From the NCBI GenBank assembly GCA_027000105.1, contig JALTOP010000529.1, positions 8,283 to 31,376 on the forward strand: a stretch of DNA of 23,094 bases, read 5' to 3'. A program made the position numbers and the translations under genes. The notes beneath the pieces were generated by a model. The model had not been told where the DNA came from, did not search any database, and worked only from the letters and a program-made list of their open reading frames with translations. Every line of letters starts with the position of its first letter. The first letter of the stretch is position 1. This document shows, one piece after another, positions 7,799 through 17,184 of this stretch. Source of the DNA: Planctomycetaceae bacterium (GTDB lineage: Bacteria; Planctomycetota; Planctomycetia; Planctomycetales; Planctomycetaceae).

Positions 7799-8410
7799 TC
7801 AGACGCCAACAAGAATGGCGCGAAAAGCGGAACCGGTTGAAAGAGGTCTGTCCTCCAGAATTGTGACATCGGTTCCTTCAATCATCTCCTCGAAACTTCG
7901 GTTGATATCGGTTCCGAACGGACGGGTCAGCAGATTGGTTATCCGTCTGAGGAGTGAAGGCGGTTTCTGACTGGTGATGAATTTATCGAAAACAATAATG
8001 CGTCCCCCCGGCCTGGTCAGTCGGGCGGCTTCCCGAAAGCAGGCGGTCGGGTTGGCGACCACGCTGAGAATCAGATTGAGAGCCACCACATCGAAGCTGT
8101 GATCAGGCAAATTGATATGTTCCGCATCACTTTGCAGTAGTTGTATCGGCTTACCGAGCCGAGCCGATTTTTTCTGGGCGATTTTCAGCATGGCAGGGCT
8201 GATATCCACACCGGTCAGGCATACTCCATCAGGAATATATTGAAGATCCACACCGGTGCCCACACCTGCCAAAAGCACCTTTTCTCCCTGTTTCACATCA
8301 GCCAGTTTCCACGCCTGCTTTCGCCCATTGACAAACACCGGCCAGGCGATCAACCAGTCGTAAATCGGGGACCAGCAGCTATAAACGATGCGATTCCAGA
8401 GGTTATTCAT
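7799..8410 (-). CDS. Class I SAM-dependent methyltransferase
   Basis: A methyltransferase of 203 aa of the UbiE/PmtA-like type (Methyltransf_11/25 fold). The SAM-binding glycine motif is VLLAGVGTGVDLQYIP (residues 45-60), followed by the acidic strand end LTGVDISPAML, motif II around HSFDVVALNLILSVV, and RPGGRIIVFDKF. The substrate cannot be told from sequence. The N-terminal NRIVYSCWSPIYDWLI resembles quinone or phospholipid methyltransferases, whose substrates are membrane lipids. It is the last gene after hldE and waaF on the same strand, 42 bp after waaF, so an envelope or lipid role is plausible. A GTG at 8422 in the same frame is an alternative start; it lies in a short tandem repeat. 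It converges with the SLC4-like gene, with 21 bp between the two stop codons. Confidence 0.82.
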   Translation of the reverse strand: MNNLWNRIVYSCWSPIYDWLIAWPVFVNGRKQAWKLADVKQGEKVLLAGVGTGVDLQYIPDGVCLTGVDISPAMLKIAQKKSARLGKPIQLLQSDAEHINLPDHSFDVVALNLILSVVANPTACFREAARLTRPGGRIIVFDKFITSQKPPSLLRRITNLLTRPFGTDINRSFEEMIEGTDVTILEDRPLSTGSAFRAILVGV

Positions 8411-8424
8411 ACCGGTATTCACGC

Positions 8425-8459
8425 GAGACGGTTATTCAGGCAACACGGTTATTCAGGCG
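8425..8459. repeat. 17-bp tandem repeat at the waaF stop
   Basis: Two near-identical 17-bp units (core ACGGTTATTCAGGC at 8428-8441 and 8445-8458, plus strand) sit at and just after the waaF stop. A third degraded copy extends to about 8411 and includes the alternative GTG start of the methyltransferase. Each copy carries an in-frame-looking TGA AT(A) on the minus strand, so the unit duplicates the waaF stop context. Confidence 0.75.
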
Positions 8460-9519
8460 ACACGTTCCTGATTCCCACTGAGCTGGCTGAGCAGTTGGCA
8501 CGTCTTTTCATAAACCGTATCGACACTCAGTTCCTGCATGCATCGGTGATGACCGAACGGACAGGTTCTTTTCTGACACGGGCCGCAATCAACGCTCTGC
8601 TGCAGGTGAACCGCATTGACGTAATTCGTTTCACTCCAGGCGATATGGGTCGGGCCGAACAACGTGATAACCGGGACATCAAACGCGGCTGCGAAATGTC
8701 GCGGGCCGGAATCGGTTGTAACCATCAACCGCGAATGTTTGACGGTCGCTTTGGAAAGGCCGACGCTGATCGATTCTTCTGCCAGCGAATGAATCAGTGG
8801 ATGATTGGCCTGTTTGGTGAATTCTCTCGCCAATTCCTGCTCGGCTGGCCCACACAACATCACAACAGGCAGTTCCATTTCACCAGCGATTCGTTTTGCC
8901 AATTCCACAAAATGTTCCAATGGCCAGAGTTTGGCCGCTCCGAATGCACCACCGGAATTCAGGCAGAGATACGCCCCTTCGCTCAGTTGAAATCTGCCTG
9001 CGAATTCGTTCCAGGATTCTTCGTCTTCCGGAGTTGTCCGCAGTTCCATCGCTGGCGCGTCTGAAATGGAGATGCTATCTCCCTCATTTATTCCGCAGGC
9101 ATAACGTGCCAGGCGAAGATACTCATCCAGAACAGGGTTTGGCACAGTGCGGGATTTCGGCTGTAGGCGATCCGTCAGCAACCATCCCCTTCCGTCACGC
9201 TGAAAGCCGATTCTTTTGGGGATGCCCGCCAGTCTTGCTACCGCTGCGGTACGCAGGGAATTGGTCATCAAAACGATTTCATCAAACCGTTCTGCTCGCA
9301 GTTCCCGCAGGAACACGGCTTTCTGTTTCCAGGAAAAGTTACCGCTGCTCTGGTCGAGAATCATTCCGTCCAGCAGGTCACTGCCAGCCAGCACGTCGTC
9401 ATTGGGAACACGATAGATTCCAATGAGTTCATCATCGGAGAAACGATTGCGCAACAACCGGAGAGCGGGAGTCGCCATGACGGCATCGCCAATCCAGTTC
9501 GGTAGCCAGACTGCTCTTT

Positions 9520-9523
<4 letters not shown>
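8453..9523 (-). CDS. waaF: Lipopolysaccharide heptosyltransferase, WaaF family (GT9)
   Basis: Adds L-glycero-D-manno-heptose from ADP-heptose to the lipopolysaccharide inner core; peripheral, cytoplasmic face of the inner membrane. GT9 marks: the N-terminal VWLPNWIGDAVMATPALR (residues 5-22; the Asp of this motif is thought catalytic), CLNSGGAFGAAKLWP in the middle, VTTDSGPRHFAAA (ADP-heptose binding), LFGPT followed by W, and the terminal Cys-rich CGPCQKRTCPFGHHRCM typical of WaaF. Length 356 aa is normal (about 345-350). The ATG overlaps the hldE stop by 4 nt (ATGA, 9520-9523), so translation is coupled with the enzyme that makes the sugar donor. WaaC or another GT9 member is possible; WaaF is favoured by the Cys-rich tail. 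Confidence 0.87.
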
Positions 9524-11064
<1,541 letters not shown>

Positions 11065-11444
11065 CCATGTCTCGTTATTATTGGATTATTGGGAAGGTGT
11101 AAATGAGAGGGCAGATCGCGGATTCTGCACACGATTTCACCTGTATGACAGGTTTTCCCCCTCTCCAGCTCCATACTTCATCGAATTATTCCGGAAGAGT
11201 CGGTATCTTGTCAGCAAACGGATTTTACGTCAATGCCTGTTTGATCAGTTCAGGTCAGCGGGTTTCTGCAAAGCGGGTTTCTGCAGAGCGTTGACGCAAG
11301 TATGAATAACTTCGCTGGCAAATTGGTCGGCAAACAGGAACCGGATTCGAGATCGGTCTGTCAAACGGGATACAAGAGGAACAAAGACCTCACCTTCCCG
11401 ATCCTCTGGTTCCAGCTTCGATAAGAGAGTGGTGGCAATTTCCT
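11065..11444. other. Divergent intergenic region between hldE and fhcB
   Basis: About 380 bp with no ORF that looks coding. Two short frames starting near 11081 and 11103 have random composition and no RBS. The region must hold promoters for both flanking genes, but I cannot define them. It contains the 15-bp duplication at 11257-11286. Confidence 0.5.
11257..11286. repeat. 15-bp tandem duplication upstream of fhcB
   Basis: The 14-mer AGCGGGTTTCTGCA occurs at 11257-11270 and again at 11272-11285, giving a period of 15 bp. It sits about 160 bp before the fhcB start. Confidence 0.8.
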
Positions 11445-12701
11445 ATGAGTTCAACTTCTATCGACACCGCCTGCAGGGGATGTGGTCTGCTGTGCGATGA
11501 TCTGACGGTCAACTGGAGCGGGCAGGAATTGCTTCTGTGCGAAAAAGGATGCCCAACTGCCCGAAGTTGGTTTCAAACCGGACTGGGCACAGGATCGGAT
11601 AATCAGAAAGAGGAAGGAACGACTGCGGACAAAATCGAAACGGTAAAGCGATGGCTTGAGGAAGCAGGTTCCGCTTTGCTCTGCGGATTGGAAGGGTTGA
11701 CTCTTCAGGCGGAATCCGCTTTGGTCGAACTGGCAAAAAAGGAACGGACGTTTTTGAGTGCGGGAACATCCCCGGATAAAATTACCTCCTTCCAGCGATA
11801 CGGCGGCGTCTCCTGCACATTGGGCGAAGTTCAACAGAGAGCCGATTTCATCCTCTCAGCTCATGTCGATCTTTTCTCCATTTGGCCCCGCTTCAAGCAG
11901 CGAGTTCTGTCCCCGCCAGGCCGCTTCCTTTCTCCAGACAAACCCCGGTCACTGGTTTTTCTGGGCGATCTCAAACAACTCCAGGATCATTCCTGTTACA
12001 GCGAAGTTATTGATGTGCCGACGGATCAACTCGAACAGGCGATTATCCTGCTCAGGCGTTTCTGTAAAGGGCAATCGCAAAAAGTCGCCTCACGTGCAGA
12101 AGATGAAGCCGGGATTGCCCTCTCGAAAGCTGTTACTCAACAACTCCTGCGGTTGTCCGAACAACTCCTGGCCGCCGACTATCCAGTGCTGTTTCACAGC
12201 GATAACCCGCCAATAAAACCGTTTCTCTGGGCCAAACTCGTCAGTGAAATCAATCTGCGTTCCCGTCTGCATTCCATCACAGTTTCGGCTGGGCGGGCCA
12301 AAGGGGCCGCTTCGGAAACGATTCTGGCAATGACCGGTTTTCCCGATCACATTGCATTCAGAAACAACGAGGTCATTCACGATGCCGATCGTTTTCAGGC
12401 CAGTCGATTGATCGAAAAACAGGAAGTCGATCTCGTTCTGTTTGCAGGTGATACACTGAATCCGAACTGGTTACAACTGTTTCAGAAGCTCCCCGATTCC
12501 GTGCGGTTGGTCATTATCCATTCGGGAATCACGGCGATTCCGCAGCTTGCCGCTCCCGTGATTGAAATCATCACTCAAACGCCTGGTATTCACGATGCCG
12601 GAACCGTTTTGAGGTGTGACGGCGTGCCTCTCCCGTTGCGAACCGTTGTTCCTTCATCGTTGCAAACGGTCTCTGATATCATCAGATCACTGTTGGATTA
12701 A
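11445..12701 (+). CDS. fhcB: Formylmethanofuran dehydrogenase subunit B-like protein (FhcB)
   Basis: Homologue of FwdB/FmdB, which in methanogens holds the W/Mo-pterin site. In bacteria it is a subunit of the formyltransferase/hydrolase complex (Fhc) of tetrahydromethanopterin-linked formaldehyde oxidation. The N-terminus keeps the iron-sulphur-type cysteines: CRGCGLLCDDL (C10, C13, C17) and CEKGC (C32/C36). TLGEVQQRADF (125-135) is the family's conserved T-L-G-E-V-x-x-R-A-D block. The archaeal C-H-G-P-S stretch holding the metal-ligand Cys is here SAGTSP (105-110), without cysteine, and the later N-P/H-P-R-H region is also lost. This agrees with bacterial FhcB being a non-redox form. Length 418 aa is close to archaeal FwdB (about 430). 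No fhcA, C or D is adjacent, consistent with the scattered C1 genes known in planctomycetes. Shine-Dalgarno is weak. Confidence 0.86.
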   Translation: MSSTSIDTACRGCGLLCDDLTVNWSGQELLLCEKGCPTARSWFQTGLGTGSDNQKEEGTTADKIETVKRWLEEAGSALLCGLEGLTLQAESALVELAKKERTFLSAGTSPDKITSFQRYGGVSCTLGEVQQRADFILSAHVDLFSIWPRFKQRVLSPPGRFLSPDKPRSLVFLGDLKQLQDHSCYSEVIDVPTDQLEQAIILLRRFCKGQSQKVASRAEDEAGIALSKAVTQQLLRLSEQLLAADYPVLFHSDNPPIKPFLWAKLVSEINLRSRLHSITVSAGRAKGAASETILAMTGFPDHIAFRNNEVIHDADRFQASRLIEKQEVDLVLFAGDTLNPNWLQLFQKLPDSVRLVIIHSGITAIPQLAAPVIEIITQTPGIHDAGTVLRCDGVPLPLRTVVPSSLQTVSDIIRSLLD

Positions 12702-12998
12702 GTTTTTTCTCAACAGGCAGGGGTGTAATCAATCGGGGAAAAAACTATCATTCGGCCCTGGACACTCCAGCGCGACTGGTATCATTCAGATACTTCCGAT
12801 CATTCAAGATTTCAAATACAAGATTTCAAGTAACAGTGCAGGATGTAATGTGAGGATAGCGATTATCCAAACGATCAGATAACTGTGCACGAGCGTTTGA
12901 GGCAGTCCGGTTTCTGTTACCTGAACAGTATGCTTGCCCCAAGTGGCGATTTAATTTTGCAACAACTCTCATCATAATTTATTGTCAAAAGGAAACTT
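12702..12998. other. Intergenic spacer fhcB-pepA with short repeats
   Basis: 297 bp without a credible gene. Short repeats are present: ATCATTCA at 12781-12788 and 12799-12806, and CAAGATTTCAA at 12805-12815 and 12819-12829 (period 14). The pepA promoter should lie in the AT-rich part near 12950-12985. Confidence 0.5.
12805..12832. repeat. 14-bp tandem duplication between fhcB and pepA
   Basis: CAAGATTTCAAATA (12805-12818) is followed directly by CAAGATTTCAAGTA (12819-12832), one mismatch. Confidence 0.8.
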
Positions 12999-14468
12999 AT
13001 GGAAATTCATCTCGCCCCAACTTGTGATGCCTCTCCCCTTCCGGACTGGATGGTTTTGTTCATTCTTCACGTTGAAGATGAAAAGCCGATCGTACCGACA
13101 GCCACTCCGGCTCCGTTGAGGGAAATCGTCGATCAATTGCATGAATCAGGGGACTTGCCGACGAAGAAAGGGGAACTCCGCAAACTCTATCATCAGACGG
13201 CCCCGTTGGCTCCCCGGGTTCTGATTGTCTGCGTCGGTTCAAAAAAGGATTGTGGCCCCGAGACGCGCATGCGGGCCTTTTTGACTGCTGCTCGAGCTGT
13301 TTGCGAAAAGCCGGATCGCACGGTTACCTGGATTCTTCCCGATTGTTCCGGCGGCGATTCCTGCAGGGAAGAACAGATTGTCGCCGCTGCCACTGCTCTG
13401 GAAATGGGGCCTGAAACCCAAGGCCTGTATCAGAAAGAGCGGAAGAAATATCCGTACAAAAGCGCAACGTTGGTGACCGATCAACGAGCCGGTCAGGCTG
13501 TCGAGAAAGGACAAATTGTCGGTCAGGCGATCAATTTGACCAGAGAATTGATCAATCGCGGGCCTCATGAAGTGACACCGGAAAGTTTCGCTGACCGGGC
13601 CGGACAGGTTGCAGCAGAAGCCAACTTGCAGATTCGCATTCTGGGAGACGACCAACTCGAACAGGAGCGAATGCACTCCATGCTTGCTGTGGGAAGAGGC
13701 TCTGCCCATCCCGCCCGTTTGGTGGTGCTGGAACATCGGGGAGCGGGCGATGCTCCCTTTATCGGCCTGATTGGGAAGGGCGTCACTTTCGATTCGGGAG
13801 GGTTGTCCCTGAAACCGAGTGAAAGCATGAAGACCATGAAATCGGATATGTCAGGAGCAGCGACTGTTCTTGGCGTGATGCAGGCGGTTGCCCAATTGGG
13901 CCTTCCTGTCAATGTGCGCGGTTACATGGGACTGGTCGAGAACATGGTCAGCGGCGATTCCTACCGCCTGGGAGATATTTTGACGGCTCGCAATGGGGTG
14001 ACCATCGAGGTGATGAATACCGATGCGGAAGGTCGTCTGGTTCTGGCGGATGTGCTTTGCTACGCAGCCGATGATGGCTGTGAAAAAATGATCGATCTGG
14101 CAACACTGACTGGTGCCTGTGTCGTTGCTTTGGGTGAGGAGCTGACAGGTGCGTTTACGAACGAACAGGAATGGCTTGATGAATTGTTGGCTGCTTCGAA
14201 AAAGTCGGGCGAAAACATCTGGCAAATGCCGATGTGCGATTCATTCGCTGAGCAACTCCGTTCCGAAGTAGCCGATTGCAAGAACATTGGAACCCGATGG
14301 GGCGGTGCGATTACGGCAGCAAAATTTCTCGAAAAGTTTGTCGACGAAAAGCCGTGGATTCACCTCGACATCGCCGGCCCTGCCTTTCGAACCGAAAGTA
14401 AACCGTACCGTGAGGGAGGTGCTTCGGGAGTGATGGTGCAAACATTATTGCAATTACTGGAATCGTAA
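12999..14468 (+). CDS. pepA: Cytosol (leucyl) aminopeptidase, M17 family
   Basis: Di-zinc/manganese exopeptidase that removes N-terminal residues, in peptide and glutathione turnover; cytoplasmic hexamer. The N-terminal regulatory domain (about 1-165) is variable. The catalytic domain has NLTRELINRGPHEVTPESF (179-197), the metal and catalytic block GKGVTFDSGGLSLKPS (259-274, with K260 and D265), KSDMSGAA (281-288) and the M17 signature NTDAEGRL (340-347) with both metal ligands D342 and E344. Length 489 aa is normal. AAAAGGAAACTT precedes the ATG. Two small membrane-protein genes follow closely, the first after only 1 nt, so they are probably cotranscribed. In E. coli the same protein also binds DNA (XerA); nothing here tests that. 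Confidence 0.94.
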   Translation: MEIHLAPTCDASPLPDWMVLFILHVEDEKPIVPTATPAPLREIVDQLHESGDLPTKKGELRKLYHQTAPLAPRVLIVCVGSKKDCGPETRMRAFLTAARAVCEKPDRTVTWILPDCSGGDSCREEQIVAAATALEMGPETQGLYQKERKKYPYKSATLVTDQRAGQAVEKGQIVGQAINLTRELINRGPHEVTPESFADRAGQVAAEANLQIRILGDDQLEQERMHSMLAVGRGSAHPARLVVLEHRGAGDAPFIGLIGKGVTFDSGGLSLKPSESMKTMKSDMSGAATVLGVMQAVAQLGLPVNVRGYMGLVENMVSGDSYRLGDILTARNGVTIEVMNTDAEGRLVLADVLCYAADDGCEKMIDLATLTGACVVALGEELTGAFTNEQEWLDELLAASKKSGENIWQMPMCDSFAEQLRSEVADCKNIGTRWGGAITAAKFLEKFVDEKPWIHLDIAGPAFRTESKPYREGGASGVMVQTLLQLLES

Positions 14469-14469
14469 G

Positions 14470-14709
14470 ATGAGCGAACAGGAAAAGGAAGAAAGCAAGG
14501 GGCTTTCCCGGGGCGGGACGATTTTGGTTCTGTTCATCTTTTATCTACTGGCTCCCGGGCCGTTGATCTGGCTCTATACAAATGGATTTATGTTCGAAAG
14601 TGTCAAGAACTTCTTCATGGTGCTCTATTTTCCATTGGCATTACTCGCCGAATACAACGAATTAGTTGGGGAAATACTGAGGTGGTATATCAGACTTTGG
14701 GGCGGTTGA
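14470..14709 (+). CDS. Small two-TM membrane protein, planctomycete 'WYxxLW' type (79 aa)
   Basis: Function unknown. The charged N-terminus (MSEQEKEESKGLSRGG) is followed by a hydrophobic helix (about 17-38, ILVLFIFYLLAPGPLIWLY), a short loop and a second apolar stretch (about 46-62, NFFMVLYFPLALLAEY), ending in ILRWYIRLWGG. The layout P-x-x-W-L, then Y-x-P-L, then a terminal W-Y-x-x-L-W-G is one I associate with small planctomycete membrane proteins of unknown role (from memory, not searched). It begins 1 nt after the pepA stop, so translation is probably coupled. It is a paralogue of the next gene: aligned over the apolar core they share P(L/M)xWLxxNG(F/Y), then VLYFPLALLA against VFYAPIVWLA. 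Confidence 0.75.
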   Translation: MSEQEKEESKGLSRGGTILVLFIFYLLAPGPLIWLYTNGFMFESVKNFFMVLYFPLALLAEYNELVGEILRWYIRLWGG

Positions 14710-14730
14710 ATCCATGATTGAACACAGAGC

Positions 14731-14934
14731 ATGAATCAAGAAACCGAAAGCAACAAACAGACATGGATATTTATTCTTGTTGCCACGATCATTCTCTACC
14801 CATTGAGTCTTGTTCCAATGGAATGGTTGGCGTTAAATGGGTATCTCAGCTCTGAAGTAATGTCGGCTTTTCAGGTTTTCTATGCCCCGATAGTGTGGCT
14901 GGCAAGAATATTGAGCAGGTTCATCGCTTTATGA
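14731..14934 (+). CDS. Paralogous small membrane protein, apparently truncated by a frameshift (67 aa)
   Basis: Second copy of the small two-TM protein, 21 bp after the first. Polar start MNQETESNKQ, hydrophobic WIFILVATIILYPLSLVP, then EWLALNGYLSSEV and a second apolar stretch FQVFYAPIVWLARIL. It ends at TGA 14932-14934 as SRFIAL, without the W-Y-x-x-L-W tail of its neighbour. That tail appears in the -1 frame immediately afterwards (14931-14966, MKWCISLWGLA then TGA), which points to a single-base deletion near 14920-14931. The gene could still be functional as a shorter protein. No clear Shine-Dalgarno. Confidence 0.66.
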   Translation: MNQETESNKQTWIFILVATIILYPLSLVPMEWLALNGYLSSEVMSAFQVFYAPIVWLARILSRFIAL

Positions 14935-14966
14935 AGTGGTGCATATCGCTTTGGGGATTGGCGTGA
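14931..14966 (+). pseudogene. Out-of-frame tail of the second small membrane protein
   Basis: Eleven codons reading MKWCISLWGLA then TGA, in the -1 frame relative to the gene at 14731. They match the end of the paralogue (LRWYIRLWGG) at W, I, L, W, G plus K/R. The ATG overlaps the TGA stop of the upstream frame as ATGA, so reinitiation is formally possible, but an 11-residue product is unlikely to be the purpose. Confidence 0.55.
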
Positions 14967-15001
14967 ACGGGTTCCGGACGCGGCATCACCACTACCTGTT
15001 T

Positions 15002-15027
15002 GTCGGGTCCGCAATAGCGGCCCCGAC
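15002..15027. terminator. Possible terminator hairpin between convergent small membrane gene and guaA
   Basis: An 11-bp inverted repeat (15002-15012 with 15017-15027, one mismatch) closes on the tetraloop AATA and is very GC-rich. It lies between converging genes, so it could serve both, but neither side has a T run. Function as a terminator is an inference. Confidence 0.4.
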
Positions 15028-15062
15028 GGTTAAGGACAATTCGCTGAGCTACCCGCTGAAGT

Positions 15063-16658
15063 CTATTCCCACTCGATCGTGCTCGGTGGTTTTGAACTGA
15101 TGTCGTAGACGACGCGATTGACTCCGGCGACACTGTTCGTAATTCTCGTTGAAATATTCTGCAACAGCTCGAAAGGAAGGCGTGACCAGTCCGCTGTCAT
15201 GAAGTCGTCCGTATTGACTGCGCGAATCGCGAGTACATGTTCGTAGGTACGGCCGTCTCCCATTACCCCGACAGACTGGACAGGCAGCGAAACCACAAAC
15301 GCCTGCTGCACCTTGCGATACCAGCCTGCTTTGGTCAACTCATCGAGCATGATCGCATCGGCTTCTCGCAGTACCCGAAGCCGTTCGGGGGAAATGTTTC
15401 CCAGGCAGCGCACCGCCAGGCCCGGCCCGGGGAAGGGATGTCGCCAGACAAGTTGCTCCGGCAAACCGAGTTCCAATCCCATTTTGCGGACTTCGTCCTT
15501 GAACAGATCGCGCAGCGGTTCAATCAATTCAAAACCGAGTTCAGCCGGCAATCCGCCGACATTATGATGCGATTTGATTGTTGCAGCCGGCCCGTCCGCA
15601 TTTGCTCCCGATTCGATGACATCCGGGTACAATGTCCCCTGTGCCAGAAAGCGGGCATTTTCAATCGATTCCGCTTCCTTTTTGAAGACATCAATGAACA
15701 GCTTGCCAATGATCTTCCGTTTTTTTTGCGGATCAGAAACGCCTGACAGTTCTGTCAGAAACAGTTCGCTGGCATCGACCACGTGCAGGTCTGTTTGAAA
15801 ATGTTTCTGGAATTGATCGCGAACCGATTCCGCCTCTCCTTTGCGGAGCATTCCATTATCAACAAAAATACAGGAAAGTTGCGAACCGAGTGCCCGATAC
15901 AACAGGGCGGCAACAACGGATGAATCAACCCCACCCGAAAGGCCGCAGATGACCTGGGCATCACCGACCTGTTGCCGAATGGTTTGAATTTCGCGATTGA
16001 TTAGCGATGAAATTTGCCAGGTGCCCCGGCAACCGCATATTTTTCTTACAAAGTTTGCCAGTAGTTGTCCGCCCAGTTCCGTGTGGGTAACTTCAGGATG
16101 AAACTGCAAACCGTAAAGAGGAAGATGTTGGTGCTTCACCGCGGCATAGGGACAAGTGGGCGTTGCCGCCAGCGAAAGAAACTTCACATCCAGATCGTTT
16201 ACCTGGTCACCGTGACTCATCCAGACGGTCAACTCGTGGGAAATCCCGTCAAACAGGCCGGAGGTTTCGTGGATCTGGCAGGTTGTTCGTCCAAATTCAC
16301 GCGAATCGCTTGGCTTGACATCGCTCCCCATGTATTTGCACAGGACCTGCATACCATAGCAGATACCAAGCATGGGAATGTTGAGATTGAAAATTTCAGG
16401 ATCGGGTTGTGGGGAATCTTCATCGTAGACGCTGGAAGGGCCGCCGGAAAAAATAATCCCCTTCGGGTTGATCTCACGAACCCGCTCGGCTGAAAGATCG
16501 TGTCGGACGACCTGACAAAAAACATTCTGTTCGCGAACCCGTCTGGCGATCAGTTGGGCTGTTTGAGAACCGAAATCGAAAACAAGTACGACTTCTTCAT
16601 TTTCAGGGACGGTTTGCAGATCGACGGGAGAATTGGTCTTAGTATCTACGCTTGTCAT
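15063..16658 (-). CDS. guaA: GMP synthase (glutamine-hydrolysing)
   Basis: Converts XMP to GMP using glutamine and ATP, the last step of guanine nucleotide synthesis; cytoplasmic dimer. The N-terminal class I glutaminase (about 22-210) has DFGSQTAQLIARRVRE, the nucleophile C100 in MLGICYGMQ, and H187/E189 in LQFHPEVTHT. The ATP pyrophosphatase domain begins with the P-loop SGGVDSS (241-247). The C-terminal dimerisation domain has RHPFPGPGLAVR, GDGRTYEHVLAIRAV, and the XMP-binding end YDISSKPPSTIEWE. Length 531 aa is normal (about 515-530). The first about 20 residues are a polar extension. GAG lies about 9 nt before the ATG. It converges with the pepA group. Confidence 0.97.
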   Translation of the reverse strand: MTSVDTKTNSPVDLQTVPENEEVVLVFDFGSQTAQLIARRVREQNVFCQVVRHDLSAERVREINPKGIIFSGGPSSVYDEDSPQPDPEIFNLNIPMLGICYGMQVLCKYMGSDVKPSDSREFGRTTCQIHETSGLFDGISHELTVWMSHGDQVNDLDVKFLSLAATPTCPYAAVKHQHLPLYGLQFHPEVTHTELGGQLLANFVRKICGCRGTWQISSLINREIQTIRQQVGDAQVICGLSGGVDSSVVAALLYRALGSQLSCIFVDNGMLRKGEAESVRDQFQKHFQTDLHVVDASELFLTELSGVSDPQKKRKIIGKLFIDVFKKEAESIENARFLAQGTLYPDVIESGANADGPAATIKSHHNVGGLPAELGFELIEPLRDLFKDEVRKMGLELGLPEQLVWRHPFPGPGLAVRCLGNISPERLRVLREADAIMLDELTKAGWYRKVQQAFVVSLPVQSVGVMGDGRTYEHVLAIRAVNTDDFMTADWSRLPFELLQNISTRITNSVAGVNRVVYDISSKPPSTIEWE

Positions 16659-17184
16659 TGCTATTCTCGACTGATGCCCTTTCAGGGATTGATTGGGGCT
16701 GTTCCGCTGTTCCTTCGCCGCTTGTTCTGTTGGTAATCGTTCTTCTGTGACTCATTATGTTGTCGCCCGATCCGTTCGATGCAATCCGTTCTTCCAGGAT
16801 TGATCTTGCCCCGGAAACCGGTTTCAACCGGGCAGGGCAGTTCTCGCTTCATGAGCCAGAAGGCCGAATTTGTAATTGGAAACCTCCCGGCGCAGACGGG
16901 CGAAGGGGAATCCGTTATGCTACCGGCAATTCGCCGGGCAATCAATTGAAAGCCGCCCTGAAACCGGTAAATAAACCAACCGAAATGGCAGCGGAATCCG
17001 TTGATATGACCGAGAGGACGGTATCGATTCCGTAGCGAGATATCTGCACGAAAGCACGGTACGCTGGAGACTGCGTCAGCGGAGTTGTCCATACCGTTCC
17101 TGCTCTGTTTGAGGGTCTGAAGCGGTTGTGATCCAAACTGCCAATTTGAGTTTGTTACAAGTTTGTTACAAGGATGAGAAATCC
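16659..17184. other. Divergent 526-bp intergenic region between guaA and nrdR
   Basis: No gene I can support. Frames of 199 aa (minus, 16682-17281) and 92 aa (plus, 16757-17035) are open, but have no family motifs, mixed composition and no RBS; the first runs into nrdR antisense. A perfect 12-bp palindrome GAAACCGGTTTC lies at 16814-16825 and an 11-bp tandem duplication at 17150-17171 next to the nrdR start. I compared the region from memory with tmRNA, SRP RNA and RNase P RNA core motifs and saw none. It should hold the guaA and nrdR promoters, and might hold an RNA leader. Confidence 0.5.
17150..17171. repeat. 11-bp exact tandem duplication before nrdR
   Basis: GTTTGTTACAA occurs twice head to tail (17150-17160, 17161-17171). 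It places two TTGTTACA octamers one helical turn apart, ending 13 bp before the nrdR ATG, and overlaps the likely Shine-Dalgarno (AAGGA). Confidence 0.85.

Noticed and set aside
8141..9064. 307-aa plus-strand frame across the methyltransferase and waaF
   Set aside because: It crosses two well-supported minus-strand genes and shows no family motif; an antisense shadow.
16814..16825. Perfect 12-bp palindrome GAAACCGGTTTC as an operator
   Set aside because: A single short palindrome with no second copy or promoter at a useful distance is weak evidence, so it is only mentioned in the spacer entry.
16757..17035. 92-aa plus frame in the guaA-nrdR spacer
   Set aside because: Starts without an RBS, has no hydrophobic core or family motif, and reads as random translation.
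16659..17184. A structural RNA (RNase P, tmRNA or SRP RNA) in the long spacer
   Set aside because: None of the conserved core motifs I know for these RNAs is present on either strand; a covariance-model search would settle it.
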